From: CAYFJO01 sp964343305
GTDB taxonomy: Bacteria; Planctomycetota; Planctomycetia; Pirellulales; Pirellulaceae
DNA length: 33,015 bases
NCBI GenBank assembly: GCA_964343305.1
Contig: CAYFJO010000075.1
Coordinates: forward strand, 1-33,015
Reading direction: 5' to 3'
The translations under genes were made by a program, and so were the position numbers. Numbering within the stretch: the first letter of the stretch is position 1; each line of letters begins with the position of its first letter. Below are positions 8,501-15,463 of this stretch, in pieces. Below the pieces are notes generated by a model that made no database searches, had not been told where the DNA came from, and saw only the letters and a program-made list of their open reading frames with translations.

Positions 8501-10136
8501 AGACATGCCCCCACGGATTGGCAAACGCCAACGAGACGTGCACACCAAACTTCTCCGTCCGCGGGTCGTAGCGCCAAACGCCCGCTTCGTGCAATCGAGT
8601 CAAACCGTAGGGACTCTCGACCTGTGAAAACTTGAACGTGCCTTCCTCGAAATACAGATTCCCGCCTGGCCCCCACTCGAACGCCGAGATGCCGTGGTGT
8701 GAATCGGCCGAACAAAAACCGACAAGTTGGCGCACTCGCGTGTCCGCCTTGTCGTCGCCGTCGAGATCCTGCACGAAAAGAATGTCCGGCTGTTGAGCGA
8801 TGTAGACGCCGCCGCGACCGATCTCAAAGCCCGTCGGTTGATGAAGTCCGCCCGCGAAGACTTTGCACTCGTCCGCTCGACTGTCGTTGTCGTGGTCCTC
8901 GAAAATCAACAGCTTGTCGTCCATCGGAGTCTTCGGCTTCCAATGCGGATAGGAAGCCATCGTCGCCACCCACAGCCGCCCCTTGTTGTCGAAGTTCAAT
9001 GCGACAGGATTTGCCAGTTCGGGAAACTGCTCTTCGGACGCGACCAGATTGATCTCGTAGCCTGGCGCGAGCTTGAACAGTTTCTGCTGCTTCTCAGCGG
9101 TAAGGTAGTCAAGCGAGCCAAGTTTACCCTTTTTCCGATTTGGATCGTTGTCACCACCAACATTCGTCTTTGTATTGATAAACGGCAGCGTGTTGCTGTC
9201 ATCGACTTGCTTTGAAACTGTTTTTCCTTGAGCGATCGCCCAGATGCGCTGGTCACGATTCGCAGCCATTTGGTCGAGGATCGCCCGTTCGCGCTCCATC
9301 ACGTCGGTATTGTTGTAGGTCCCGTCCGAACCGGCCTTGCCCCGATCGCCGTAAATCGAAAAACCGTTGACCGCGCGATACCGATGCCACCAGTGAAAGT
9401 TTTTGTCGTCGATTGCCATCTTGAGTTGTCTGTCGAACGAGACATCTCCGCCGCCAAAGAGGCCCCGCATCAGGATCGGAGCCAGTTCGCGGTAACCATC
9501 GTCGTTGAGATGCGCCCCGTTCAGCGTCAGCCGCCCGTCGCTTTGCTTGAACAGCTCCAGCGTAGGATGAAACAAATCGACGAATCCGGCTCCGCTTTCC
9601 TTCGCAACATCCGCCAGGGCGGCCATGTATATCTCCAGATTGTTGTTCTGCTCAGTGCCGTCCGGCAGATTGGGATCGCCCGTATTCTCAAAAGCGATCG
9701 GCGAAACCAAAACAACACGCGAAGCGCCTTTGCCGCTGTAATTCTGCTGCCTGGTGTGGCGAACGAGTTCCTTCATATCGGCGGCAAACGTATCAATTCC
9801 GTGCTTGCCGTCGAATGACTCGTTGAAGCCAAAGAAGTAGAGAACAACCGACGCCTTACTGTGCGTCAGATGCGAGTCCGGTTCGCCAAAATTCTTCGAC
9901 CGAATCCTCTCGAACGGCTCGTCGCCGGGAAAGCACAAGTTCCGCACGCTCAGTTCCTGATCGGCAAACCGCTGATGCAGCAAAGTTTCCCACCAATTGT
10001 GATGCTGCATTCGCTCTCCGAGGGCATTGCCAACCAGGCAGATATGATCACCCTGTTGGAGCTTGAGAGATTGAGCATGGACAGCTTCCGTCAACAGAAA
10101 TGCAAACAACGCGGCAAGGATAATTCTCATTTTCAT
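5553..10136 (-). CDS. Multidomain PVC-type protein: SGNH hydrolase, dehydrogenase propeller, HEAT repeats, cupredoxin, haem-binding c-type domain
   Basis: A 1527-residue exported protein with a signal peptide (MKMRIILAALFAFLL, cleavage near VHAQ at about 22). About 22-230 is an SGNH/GDSL-like hydrolase with a modified first block (LVGNALGER), FFGFNES, and a final Asp/His region around GAHLNDDGYRELA. About 340-740 is the Pirellula-type membrane-bound dehydrogenase propeller (APGYEINLVASEEQFPELAN). About 770-1190 is HEAT-like, with a His/Asp-rich insert (HQHDHAAHDHDDD) near 902-914. About 1215-1350 is an azurin/plastocyanin-like domain with type-1 copper ligands H1257, C1325, H1330 and M1334 (CTFPRHWMRM). 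The C-terminus (about 1385-1525) is the PVC haem-binding domain with CALCH at 1398-1402. I infer a periplasmic redox enzyme that passes electrons between haem and copper; the substrate is unknown. No strong RBS is visible. Confidence 0.93.
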   Translation of the reverse strand: MKMRIILAALFAFLLTEAVHAQSLKLQQGDHICLVGNALGERMQHHNWWETLLHQRFADQELSVRNLCFPGDEPFERIRSKNFGEPDSHLTHSKASVVLYFFGFNESFDGKHGIDTFAADMKELVRHTRQQNYSGKGASRVVLVSPIAFENTGDPNLPDGTEQNNNLEIYMAALADVAKESGAGFVDLFHPTLELFKQSDGRLTLNGAHLNDDGYRELAPILMRGLFGGGDVSFDRQLKMAIDDKNFHWWHRYRAVNGFSIYGDRGKAGSDGTYNNTDVMERERAILDQMAANRDQRIWAIAQGKTVSKQVDDSNTLPFINTKTNVGGDNDPNRKKGKLGSLDYLTAEKQQKLFKLAPGYEINLVASEEQFPELANPVALNFDNKGRLWVATMASYPHWKPKTPMDDKLLIFEDHDNDSRADECKVFAGGLHQPTGFEIGRGGVYIAQQPDILFVQDLDGDDKADTRVRQLVGFCSADSHHGISAFEWGPGGNLYFEEGTFKFSQVESPYGLTRLHEAGVWRYDPRTEKFGVHVSLAFANPWGHVFDRWGQNFIGDASPGNSYWAAPISGFVEHPLKHPGGAQGRRVAQSTGNDPTYKFPTFYPKRIRPLAGCAMVSSRHFPPEVQGNFLVTNCIGERTVLSHNVVEQGSGFVGEETPAIVSCEDGNFRPVDIQFAPDGSLYIVDWHNALIGHLQHNLRDPSRDHSHGRIWRVTYKGRPLVSPPKIDGQPIASLLDLLKLPEDRTRYRARRELADRPTSEVVKELDPWIASLDKSDELYEHNMLEALWMFQTHNVVRADILEQLLEATDHRARAAATRVLSFWLDRVPDVLELLHHGVIDSHPRVRLEAVRALSFFAKTPHRLHALEVALDALNSDTDHYLEYTLTETLRVLEATPTDQVARAHQHDHAAHDHDDDAPMEEGPKPTVFLNKSQRVVEFQLARLDNQRLLMVDRQTNDKKFALVFNAILTRAGMSPKHRQDAVSSLVELNKSDAVDVLLKALATIDGSSSQEKRTARQLSAMLLRQPAEVLDSRVKDLTKATESKNAALRSVGYASLVVAGQGEAAWTRANQKPEATLDWLRSVSLIPQPAVRARLRENVVSLLDGDHSANVRRAAVSTLASVPTAYEDNFQLLAPFVSKRQFRTAAVRSLLKIPQDARDTKVSRQLVDVLVKHAETTPAAKRTTDEFIDEMQLADQLLARIPVGDARSYRDRLREVTVRVVRIHTVEEEMRYDTPYFAVEAGRPVQIVLQNEDLMPHNLVITVNGALKEVAELGAVLGPKPGFQRKPYVPKSDKVLFATDMVQAGQQYRLTFTAPKQPGEYPYVCTFPRHWMRMYGVMVVVPDLDEWTQNPTKPKDPIGSNRSFVKSWAIEDFSSDLANGLPGRSPEIGHRLFTEATCALCHKTSDKGGSVGPALDQVFTRWKGDHSAVLREVLDPSHRIDAKYAVHIVITVSGKVVTGIVQAEDKTSISILANPESKEPTVIKRSDIDEMVKTSKSMMPKALLDRYTKDEILELLAFLESLNAASE

Positions 10137-10196
10137 GGATAGTTACAAGAAAGGGGGGGAGTGAAACAGAGTGAGGATTCGAGGAATGATTCGTAT

Positions 10197-10258
10197 TGTA
10201 CGCTGCCAGCGTGCAATGGCCGCCCTGATTTGTTTTTTTTGCACGCTGGCAGCGTACA
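10197..10258. repeat. REP-like inverted pair (ii)
   Basis: Two perfect 20-base complementary arms lie at 10197-10216 and 10239-10258, with a 22-base spacer that includes a T-run. Each arm contains the small hairpin ACGCT-GCC-AGCGT. The foot is GTAC rather than GTAG on both sides. It sits in the 190-base gap between the SHD1 lipoprotein gene and the giant cytochrome-protein gene, both on the minus strand, so it could also act as a terminator for the former. Confidence 0.72.
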
Positions 10259-10328
10259 CTACGAAACGTTCGCCATCTATGCGTCTGCTCTGTAGTTTAA
10301 TCTTGCGACGTTGAGATTCAACCAACGC

Positions 10329-13199
10329 TCAGCGCGTGGTTGACCACGAAAACGTCTTCCAGAATCCCGGAAGGACAATGTTGACGACGTCCGCGACCGC
10401 GTTGCTCGTGACGATCACATTGCCTTGGCCGGACGCGTCGGGAAACGACACGAGTTCGACGAACGCGACCAGCGGCCCTTTGTGATCAACTCCCGCCGAC
10501 ACGATCGGCGCAAACGAAAACGTCAATTCGGCTTTCTCGCCGGGCAGCCCTTCGTCCAGGAAATCGTAAAGCGTCACCGTGTTGTTGCCCGCCATGCAAA
10601 CCAGTCGCAACGCGTAATGGCCCGACTGGCTGTTGACATGTTCGTATTGAACCGAGCCCGTGATGTTTTTCGAACCGTCAAGCTGCTGGCGATCATTGAC
10701 TTTCAAGGACGAGAGTTTAGCAACCGGCTTCGAGTGGCCCGTTTGATTCAACGCCGCCGACTCAATGAACACCATCGAAGTTTCCGGAAATCCAGCGACG
10801 GAATCGGCCGACGGCACAAGCGCGAACAGGTTGTCGCCTTGTCCGGCCAGCATCGTCATTTTGTTGGACTTCAGCAGGCCCGGTCCCAGCTTGGCGACAA
10901 ACGGCCGATCCAGACCGACTTGCTTTTCGACCTTGGCCGTGACGTCCTTGACCAACTGATGATCGACGCCCAACGCGTTGCTTTGGTTCAACCACTTGAC
11001 CGACTGTTCGGCCAACGTCGACGCGAAGGTCTCGTCGATCGCCACGGGCGCGGCGTCCTTCATTTCTCGATACGTTTTCAAAAACACCTGATCCTCGTCG
11101 CTCAAAATGTTGATCGGCACCGAGATGGTTTTTCCATCGTCCTTCTTCAAAGTGACTTGATCGTCGGTCAGTTCAACCAACTCTGCCTCGACGGAAAACT
11201 GGCCCGTATTGTTCTTCCACGTGCGTTTGACAACTTTGGTTCGACCGGGCTCCGGCGGCGATGGCGGCGGAACCAGCACGCGAAACGAGTCGAGGAACAA
11301 ATCAACCACGACGTCGTCTGCTTGGTCTGGTGGATAGCGGACGGCGAGCGTGTAGATTGTGTCGCCGATCAAATAGAAGCGGTGAATTCCCGCTGTCACT
11401 TCCTCGCCGTCTTCGAACGAAGAACGGAATTCAATTCCAGGATGCCCCTTCCAATCAATGTCTTTCTTGGAATCCACTTCGCTGTCCAGTATTTGGATCA
11501 GATATTCGAACAGCGTTGCGACACCCTCCTTCAACGTCGCTGGTTGACACTTTGTAAACATGACCTCGTAAGATGCGTCGGTGTCGTTCGACCATGCAGA
11601 GACTTGTGTTTGCTGAACGTATTCGGGTTCGTCATCGGTCGGCAGGATGATCGGATCCTCTTCGGGTGGTTGGGGAAAAGCAATCGCGAAGTTTAGATCC
11701 TCGATCTCATATTCCTCCCAATCGTCGGGGCCACCACCAGCCATGGAGCTTTCCATCGCGGCACCTTGCAACGCCAATTGAACCAGTTCGTCGGTGACTT
11801 GTTCCAGACCTTGAGGCTTCCTGACATTCAGCACAACCGATTGATCGCTGCGTTCAATTTCGAGGCCATTCACGAGGCCGTTTAAAGTGTCGAGCAGTGG
11901 ATTTGGCTCGTCGGGATCGGACTCGATTCCCAATTCGCCGCGGATTTCCGGCCACATCAATTTGCCAAAAGCAAGCCCGCCTGTAACTAATTCGGCAATC
12001 TCTTTTGTTGCGGCCGCGTCGTTGCCAGCGATTGCCAACTGCACCAAAACCTCGTCGCTCAAATCAAACTGCAAACTTGCGGCACCGACTTTTTCCGGCA
12101 GTGTCGCAAACGCTGCGAACTGAGGCGGCATCGAATCGCCCACCGATTCGGCCAAGCCTCCCGCCAGTTTTCTCACCGGCTCGACAACAAAGGCTCCAAC
12201 GAGATCGTTGTCGAGGTCAAGCTGTTTCAACTTGGAAACTAACGGACCCTGTGGATGTTCACCGGCGGCCAGCATGCGGAGAAGCGTTTGTTCCGACGCG
12301 GCGATCAACGTCTTGTCATCCGGCAAGAACGCGACGGTCGCCTGTTGACCCCGGTAATAGGTGTGGCTGTCATGTTGGGCCGGCCGCGGATCCGAGACAA
12401 TCAGTCGCAGCAGGTTTTCCTTGTTTTGAGGCTGATGGAAGCGTGCAATGAGCGTCGGTTCGTGCGTTTCGAAGTCGCCGCCCGGCGGGGTGTCGATCAA
12501 GACAATCAAGTGCTCGATATCCGATGGCTCGAGTCCAGGCGGATTGAGCATTTCGCCCAGCACTTCCTTTTGCCGTAAGCTGGCCACGAGCGGTGATTGA
12601 ACGAGTCGAGCAGGATGGATCACCAGCGCGCCGAAAAACTCGGGCGCGATATACGCCACGTCCAGTGAGTTGGAGTTCGATGGCACGGGCGCGGCACTCG
12701 CTGCGCCAGAAATTTCCAAAACCTCACTTTCGATCACCATCACCCGATCGATCACCATCGTGCTGCATTTGCCTTTGATCTTCGCAGTTTGACCCGCCGT
12801 CGCATTCACAGTCGCGTTGGGATTGTTCAGCGTGCACTGGACCATCACAGGATCGCCGCCGTCACGATCGATGCCCTTCAGCATCACATTGAAAGTGGGA
12901 ATGGGTTCTTCGACCTTTTTTACTTCCAGCACTTCGCCTTCAAGCGTGATGATTTTGAATCCGTACTTTTCGCCAGCGGCGGCGCTGTCTTCAACGTATG
13001 CCTTTGCAAGGTCTGCTGCCGAAACGACGGGAGCAGCGTTACCGTTCGCAGTGGGGTTGCCTGGAGCGCCCGTCGAATTGTTAGGCGGGTTTTCGTTCGA
13101 TGAATTCGCTGGCTCGTCCGAGCCACCGCAACCAACGACAATGAAAAGAGCAATGCAAACGAAGCCACCGATGATTATCCGAAACCACGGCTGGTTCAT
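10329..13199 (-). CDS. Large lipoprotein with OB-fold (tRNA_anti-like) and SHD1 domains
   Basis: A 956-residue predicted lipoprotein: a hydrophobic helix ends in the lipobox IVVGC (Cys 24) and is followed by a long Asn/Ser/Pro linker. About 62-165 resembles the OB-fold 'tRNA_anti-like' domain of planctomycete surface proteins (YGFKIITLEGEVLEV, MVQCTLNN). About 657-715 is an SHD1-like module (FSVEAELVELTDDQVTLKKDDGK cut into the typical beta pattern, then VPINILSDEDQ). The middle and C-terminal parts were not recognised. An RBS (GGGAG at 13207-13211, seven bases before the ATG) supports the start. It follows the SUMF1-fold gene by 86 bases and may be co-transcribed. A structural or binding role on the envelope is inferred; no enzyme motif is visible. 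Confidence 0.88.
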   Translation of the reverse strand: MNQPWFRIIIGGFVCIALFIVVGCGGSDEPANSSNENPPNNSTGAPGNPTANGNAAPVVSAADLAKAYVEDSAAAGEKYGFKIITLEGEVLEVKKVEEPIPTFNVMLKGIDRDGGDPVMVQCTLNNPNATVNATAGQTAKIKGKCSTMVIDRVMVIESEVLEISGAASAAPVPSNSNSLDVAYIAPEFFGALVIHPARLVQSPLVASLRQKEVLGEMLNPPGLEPSDIEHLIVLIDTPPGGDFETHEPTLIARFHQPQNKENLLRLIVSDPRPAQHDSHTYYRGQQATVAFLPDDKTLIAASEQTLLRMLAAGEHPQGPLVSKLKQLDLDNDLVGAFVVEPVRKLAGGLAESVGDSMPPQFAAFATLPEKVGAASLQFDLSDEVLVQLAIAGNDAAATKEIAELVTGGLAFGKLMWPEIRGELGIESDPDEPNPLLDTLNGLVNGLEIERSDQSVVLNVRKPQGLEQVTDELVQLALQGAAMESSMAGGGPDDWEEYEIEDLNFAIAFPQPPEEDPIILPTDDEPEYVQQTQVSAWSNDTDASYEVMFTKCQPATLKEGVATLFEYLIQILDSEVDSKKDIDWKGHPGIEFRSSFEDGEEVTAGIHRFYLIGDTIYTLAVRYPPDQADDVVVDLFLDSFRVLVPPPSPPEPGRTKVVKRTWKNNTGQFSVEAELVELTDDQVTLKKDDGKTISVPINILSDEDQVFLKTYREMKDAAPVAIDETFASTLAEQSVKWLNQSNALGVDHQLVKDVTAKVEKQVGLDRPFVAKLGPGLLKSNKMTMLAGQGDNLFALVPSADSVAGFPETSMVFIESAALNQTGHSKPVAKLSSLKVNDRQQLDGSKNITGSVQYEHVNSQSGHYALRLVCMAGNNTVTLYDFLDEGLPGEKAELTFSFAPIVSAGVDHKGPLVAFVELVSFPDASGQGNVIVTSNAVADVVNIVLPGFWKTFSWSTTR

Positions 13200-13285
13200 G
13201 CGAAATCTCCCGGATAGAGATGAAAGAACTCAATAGCGCAATGTACCAATTGCGGATGCACACTGCCTAGATCGAATAAGATCGA

Positions 13286-14359
13286 TTACTCGTCGTCTTT
13301 ACTGAATCGATCTTCCACCGGCTCGGCCTTGTCCCACTTTTCGGCGAGTTCTTTTTCCGTCGGATCGGCCAACGGGCGGATGATGCGAAAGCCCACGTGC
13401 AGCGCGTCCGTGTGATACCAGATGCTTTGGGGAACTTGTGGATCTTGCTCTTTCCATTCTTCTTCTGATCCAACGCGCGCGGCACTGCGCAGCAACGAGG
13501 GACCGTTTGTCCATCCGCCGCCGCGCACGACTCTCGGATAAATCGTCTTGGGTGTTGCCAGTGGGTTCTTTGTAACACCGCTGGCGAGCTTGCCGTAGAA
13601 GTCGGTCGTGTATTGATCGAGTACCCACTCGGCGACATTGCCGTGCATGTCGTGCAAGCCCCATGGGTTCGGTTTCTTTTGGCCGACTTTCTGATACTTC
13701 TCGTCGCTGTTCTCTTCGTACCAAGCGTACTCGTCGAGCTTCGACGGATCGTCACCGAAATGATACGCGGTCGTGGTGCCCGCGCGGCAAGCGTATTCCC
13801 ATTCCGCTTCGGTGGGCAATCGATAGTACCGCCCCGTCTTGGCCGTCAGCCATTTGCAGTAGATCCGTGCGGAAAGCTGCGTCATGCAAATCGCCGGATG
13901 CTGGCCCTTGCCCATGCCGAAACTCATGTCGGTGTACGGTTTGGTCGGCTGAGTGAGTTGATACTCGTCGGCCAGTTTGTCGCGAACGTTGGCCTTTTTC
14001 ATCGTGATCTTGCGACGGAAGATGTCCACGTCGTCCATCCACACTTCGTAGGCGTCCCAGGTGATCTCGTGTTTGCCCATCCAAAACGGGGCGACTCCCA
14101 CCTTGTGCTGAGGTCCTTCGTCATCCTGGCGACCTTGTTCCGACTTTGGGCTGCCCATCAAGAACGTACCGCCATGAATTGGCACCATTTCAATCTTTGC
14201 GAACGAGTGTTCGATCAACTCGGTATACGGCTTCATCTCGTCTTCGCTCGAAGCGGCGGAATTCTCGATCGGCAGCGGATCCGGATGGTCCGCTGCAAAT
14301 GCATGAATCGTCACGACGCACAAGAGGGAGCTTAGAACAAAGTGGTATCGTGCGTGCAT
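13286..14359 (-). CDS. Secreted SUMF1/FGE-fold protein lacking the catalytic cysteines
   Basis: About 357 residues. I chose the ATG at 14359, which starts a signal peptide (MHARYHFVLSSLLCVV, cleavage near AFA/AD), over the TTG at 14410. The domain is the formylglycine-generating-enzyme/SUMF1 fold: MVPIHGGTFLMGS, KHEITWDAYE, YRLPTEAEWEYACRAGT, GLHDMHGNVAEW, RVVRGGGW and VGFRIIRP. True FGEs have two active cysteines just after the RGGS/W segment; here that stretch reads TNGPSLLRSAARVGS with none. It is therefore unlikely to mature the two sulfatases in this window. Related planctomycete proteins are annotated only as 'SUMF1/EgtB/PvdO family'. A binding or other non-FGE role is possible. Confidence 0.9.
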   Translation of the reverse strand: MHARYHFVLSSLLCVVTIHAFAADHPDPLPIENSAASSEDEMKPYTELIEHSFAKIEMVPIHGGTFLMGSPKSEQGRQDDEGPQHKVGVAPFWMGKHEITWDAYEVWMDDVDIFRRKITMKKANVRDKLADEYQLTQPTKPYTDMSFGMGKGQHPAICMTQLSARIYCKWLTAKTGRYYRLPTEAEWEYACRAGTTTAYHFGDDPSKLDEYAWYEENSDEKYQKVGQKKPNPWGLHDMHGNVAEWVLDQYTTDFYGKLASGVTKNPLATPKTIYPRVVRGGGWTNGPSLLRSAARVGSEEEWKEQDPQVPQSIWYHTDALHVGFRIIRPLADPTEKELAEKWDKAEPVEDRFSKDDE

Positions 14360-14375
14360 AATAGAGGCCTTGTAG

Positions 14376-14446
14376 GTAGCACACGCTGCCAGCGTGTATT
14401 CAAAGAGCAAACACCTATTATATTACAGGCTGGCAGCCTGTGCTAC
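14376..14446. repeat. REP-like inverted pair (iii), overlapping the oxidoreductase stop codon
   Basis: Arms at 14376-14397 and 14425-14446 match at 20 of 22 positions as an inverted pair. Both have a GTAG foot. The left arm holds CACGCT-GCC-AGCGTG and the right CAGGCT-GGC-AGCCTG, so the two mismatches between arms fall on a base pair that stays paired inside each small hairpin. The right-hand GTAG (minus strand, 14446-14443) contains the TAG stop of the Gfo/Idh gene. A second GTAG copy lies just outside the left arm (14372-14375). Confidence 0.78.
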
Positions 14447-15441
14447 AGGTAGACAATCTGCCCGCTAGCCGCGGACTTTTCCGCGGCCAGTGTTGCTTCG
14501 ACGGCCGCCATCGATTCTTCTGGCGTGATGATGTCCACCGGGCGGCCTTCTTGGATACAGGTGGCAAAATACGCGAACTCGTCGCGCAAAGCCCCTCGTC
14601 GCGCGCCGTGTAACTCTGGCCAATACGTTGTGTCCGGCGAATTCCAGCCGTCCTTGGTGCTGACGGAAAAGTTGGGATGCGTGTCCTGAATATGAATAAT
14701 TCCTTCCGTGCCGATGATTTCCAACCGTTCATCAATGTCGAACGGAACACCATCGGGCATGCACCAAATCGATTCCAACGTCGCGGTCGCACCGCTGTCA
14801 AAACGATACATCGTCTGGCCGATGTCCGGATACTTCAGCCCGCGAACGTCAACCGTTTGCGCATAAGCGCTGACGACTTTCGCCCCGGTCAGCCACAACA
14901 TAATGTCCGTGCAATGTACCGAGTCGCCGACGATCGGCCCGATCTTGTTGAGGATCTCTGGCGTCCATCGCGCTGGAATATTTCGCCGCGCCGCCATCGC
15001 CACAATCTTGCCAATCTTCCCCGCGTCAACTTCGCGCTTGGCCGAAGCATAACGTGGATTAAACCGGCAAATGTGCCCGACCATCAACTGTCCCTCAGCA
15101 CTCTTCGCGGCGTCGCAAATCTTCTGACAATCTTCGACGGCCGAAGCCATCGGCTTTTCCAGAAAAACATGCTTTCCTGATTCAAGTGCGGCAAGCGTCG
15201 GCTCAGTATGTTGATCCCACATCGTTGCAATCGTAAGGGCGTCAATGTCTGGATTGCGCAGCAACTCACGATAGTCCGTGTAACGATGTTGGACCTCGAA
15301 CTTGTCCCCCAATTCATTCAACCGCGATTCTGTTCGCGTACAAAGCGCCACCAACTCAGCATGCGGCAACGACGCGATGACATCGGCGTGATATTCGCCG
15401 AACCAACCTAATCCAATGACACCAAAACGTACTTTGTTCAT
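14443..15441 (-). CDS. Gfo/Idh/MocA family NAD(P)-dependent oxidoreductase
   Basis: A 332-residue cytoplasmic protein without a signal peptide. The N-terminal Rossmann fold carries VIGLGWFGEYHADVI (GxGxxG, residues 8-15). The family signature EKPMA follows GKHVFL, and the substrate-domain region includes HICRFNPRY and a metal/substrate-site His in DSVHCTDIMLW. The family oxidises or reduces sugars, inositols and related polyols with NAD(P). Substrate cannot be assigned from sequence. It starts 22 bases after the TIGR03790 gene, with no clear RBS, and likely shares its transcript. Its stop codon lies inside the GTAG foot of a REP-like element. Confidence 0.93.
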   Translation of the reverse strand: MNKVRFGVIGLGWFGEYHADVIASLPHAELVALCTRTESRLNELGDKFEVQHRYTDYRELLRNPDIDALTIATMWDQHTEPTLAALESGKHVFLEKPMASAVEDCQKICDAAKSAEGQLMVGHICRFNPRYASAKREVDAGKIGKIVAMAARRNIPARWTPEILNKIGPIVGDSVHCTDIMLWLTGAKVVSAYAQTVDVRGLKYPDIGQTMYRFDSGATATLESIWCMPDGVPFDIDERLEIIGTEGIIHIQDTHPNFSVSTKDGWNSPDTTYWPELHGARRGALRDEFAYFATCIQEGRPVDIITPEESMAAVEATLAAEKSAASGQIVYL

Positions 15442-15463
15442 ATTATGTACTCGTTATCGTCCT

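Noticed and set aside
10425..11696. 423-codon open frame opposite the lipoprotein
   Set aside because: Shadow frame of a well-supported gene, rich in Arg, Gln and Phe, with no family match.
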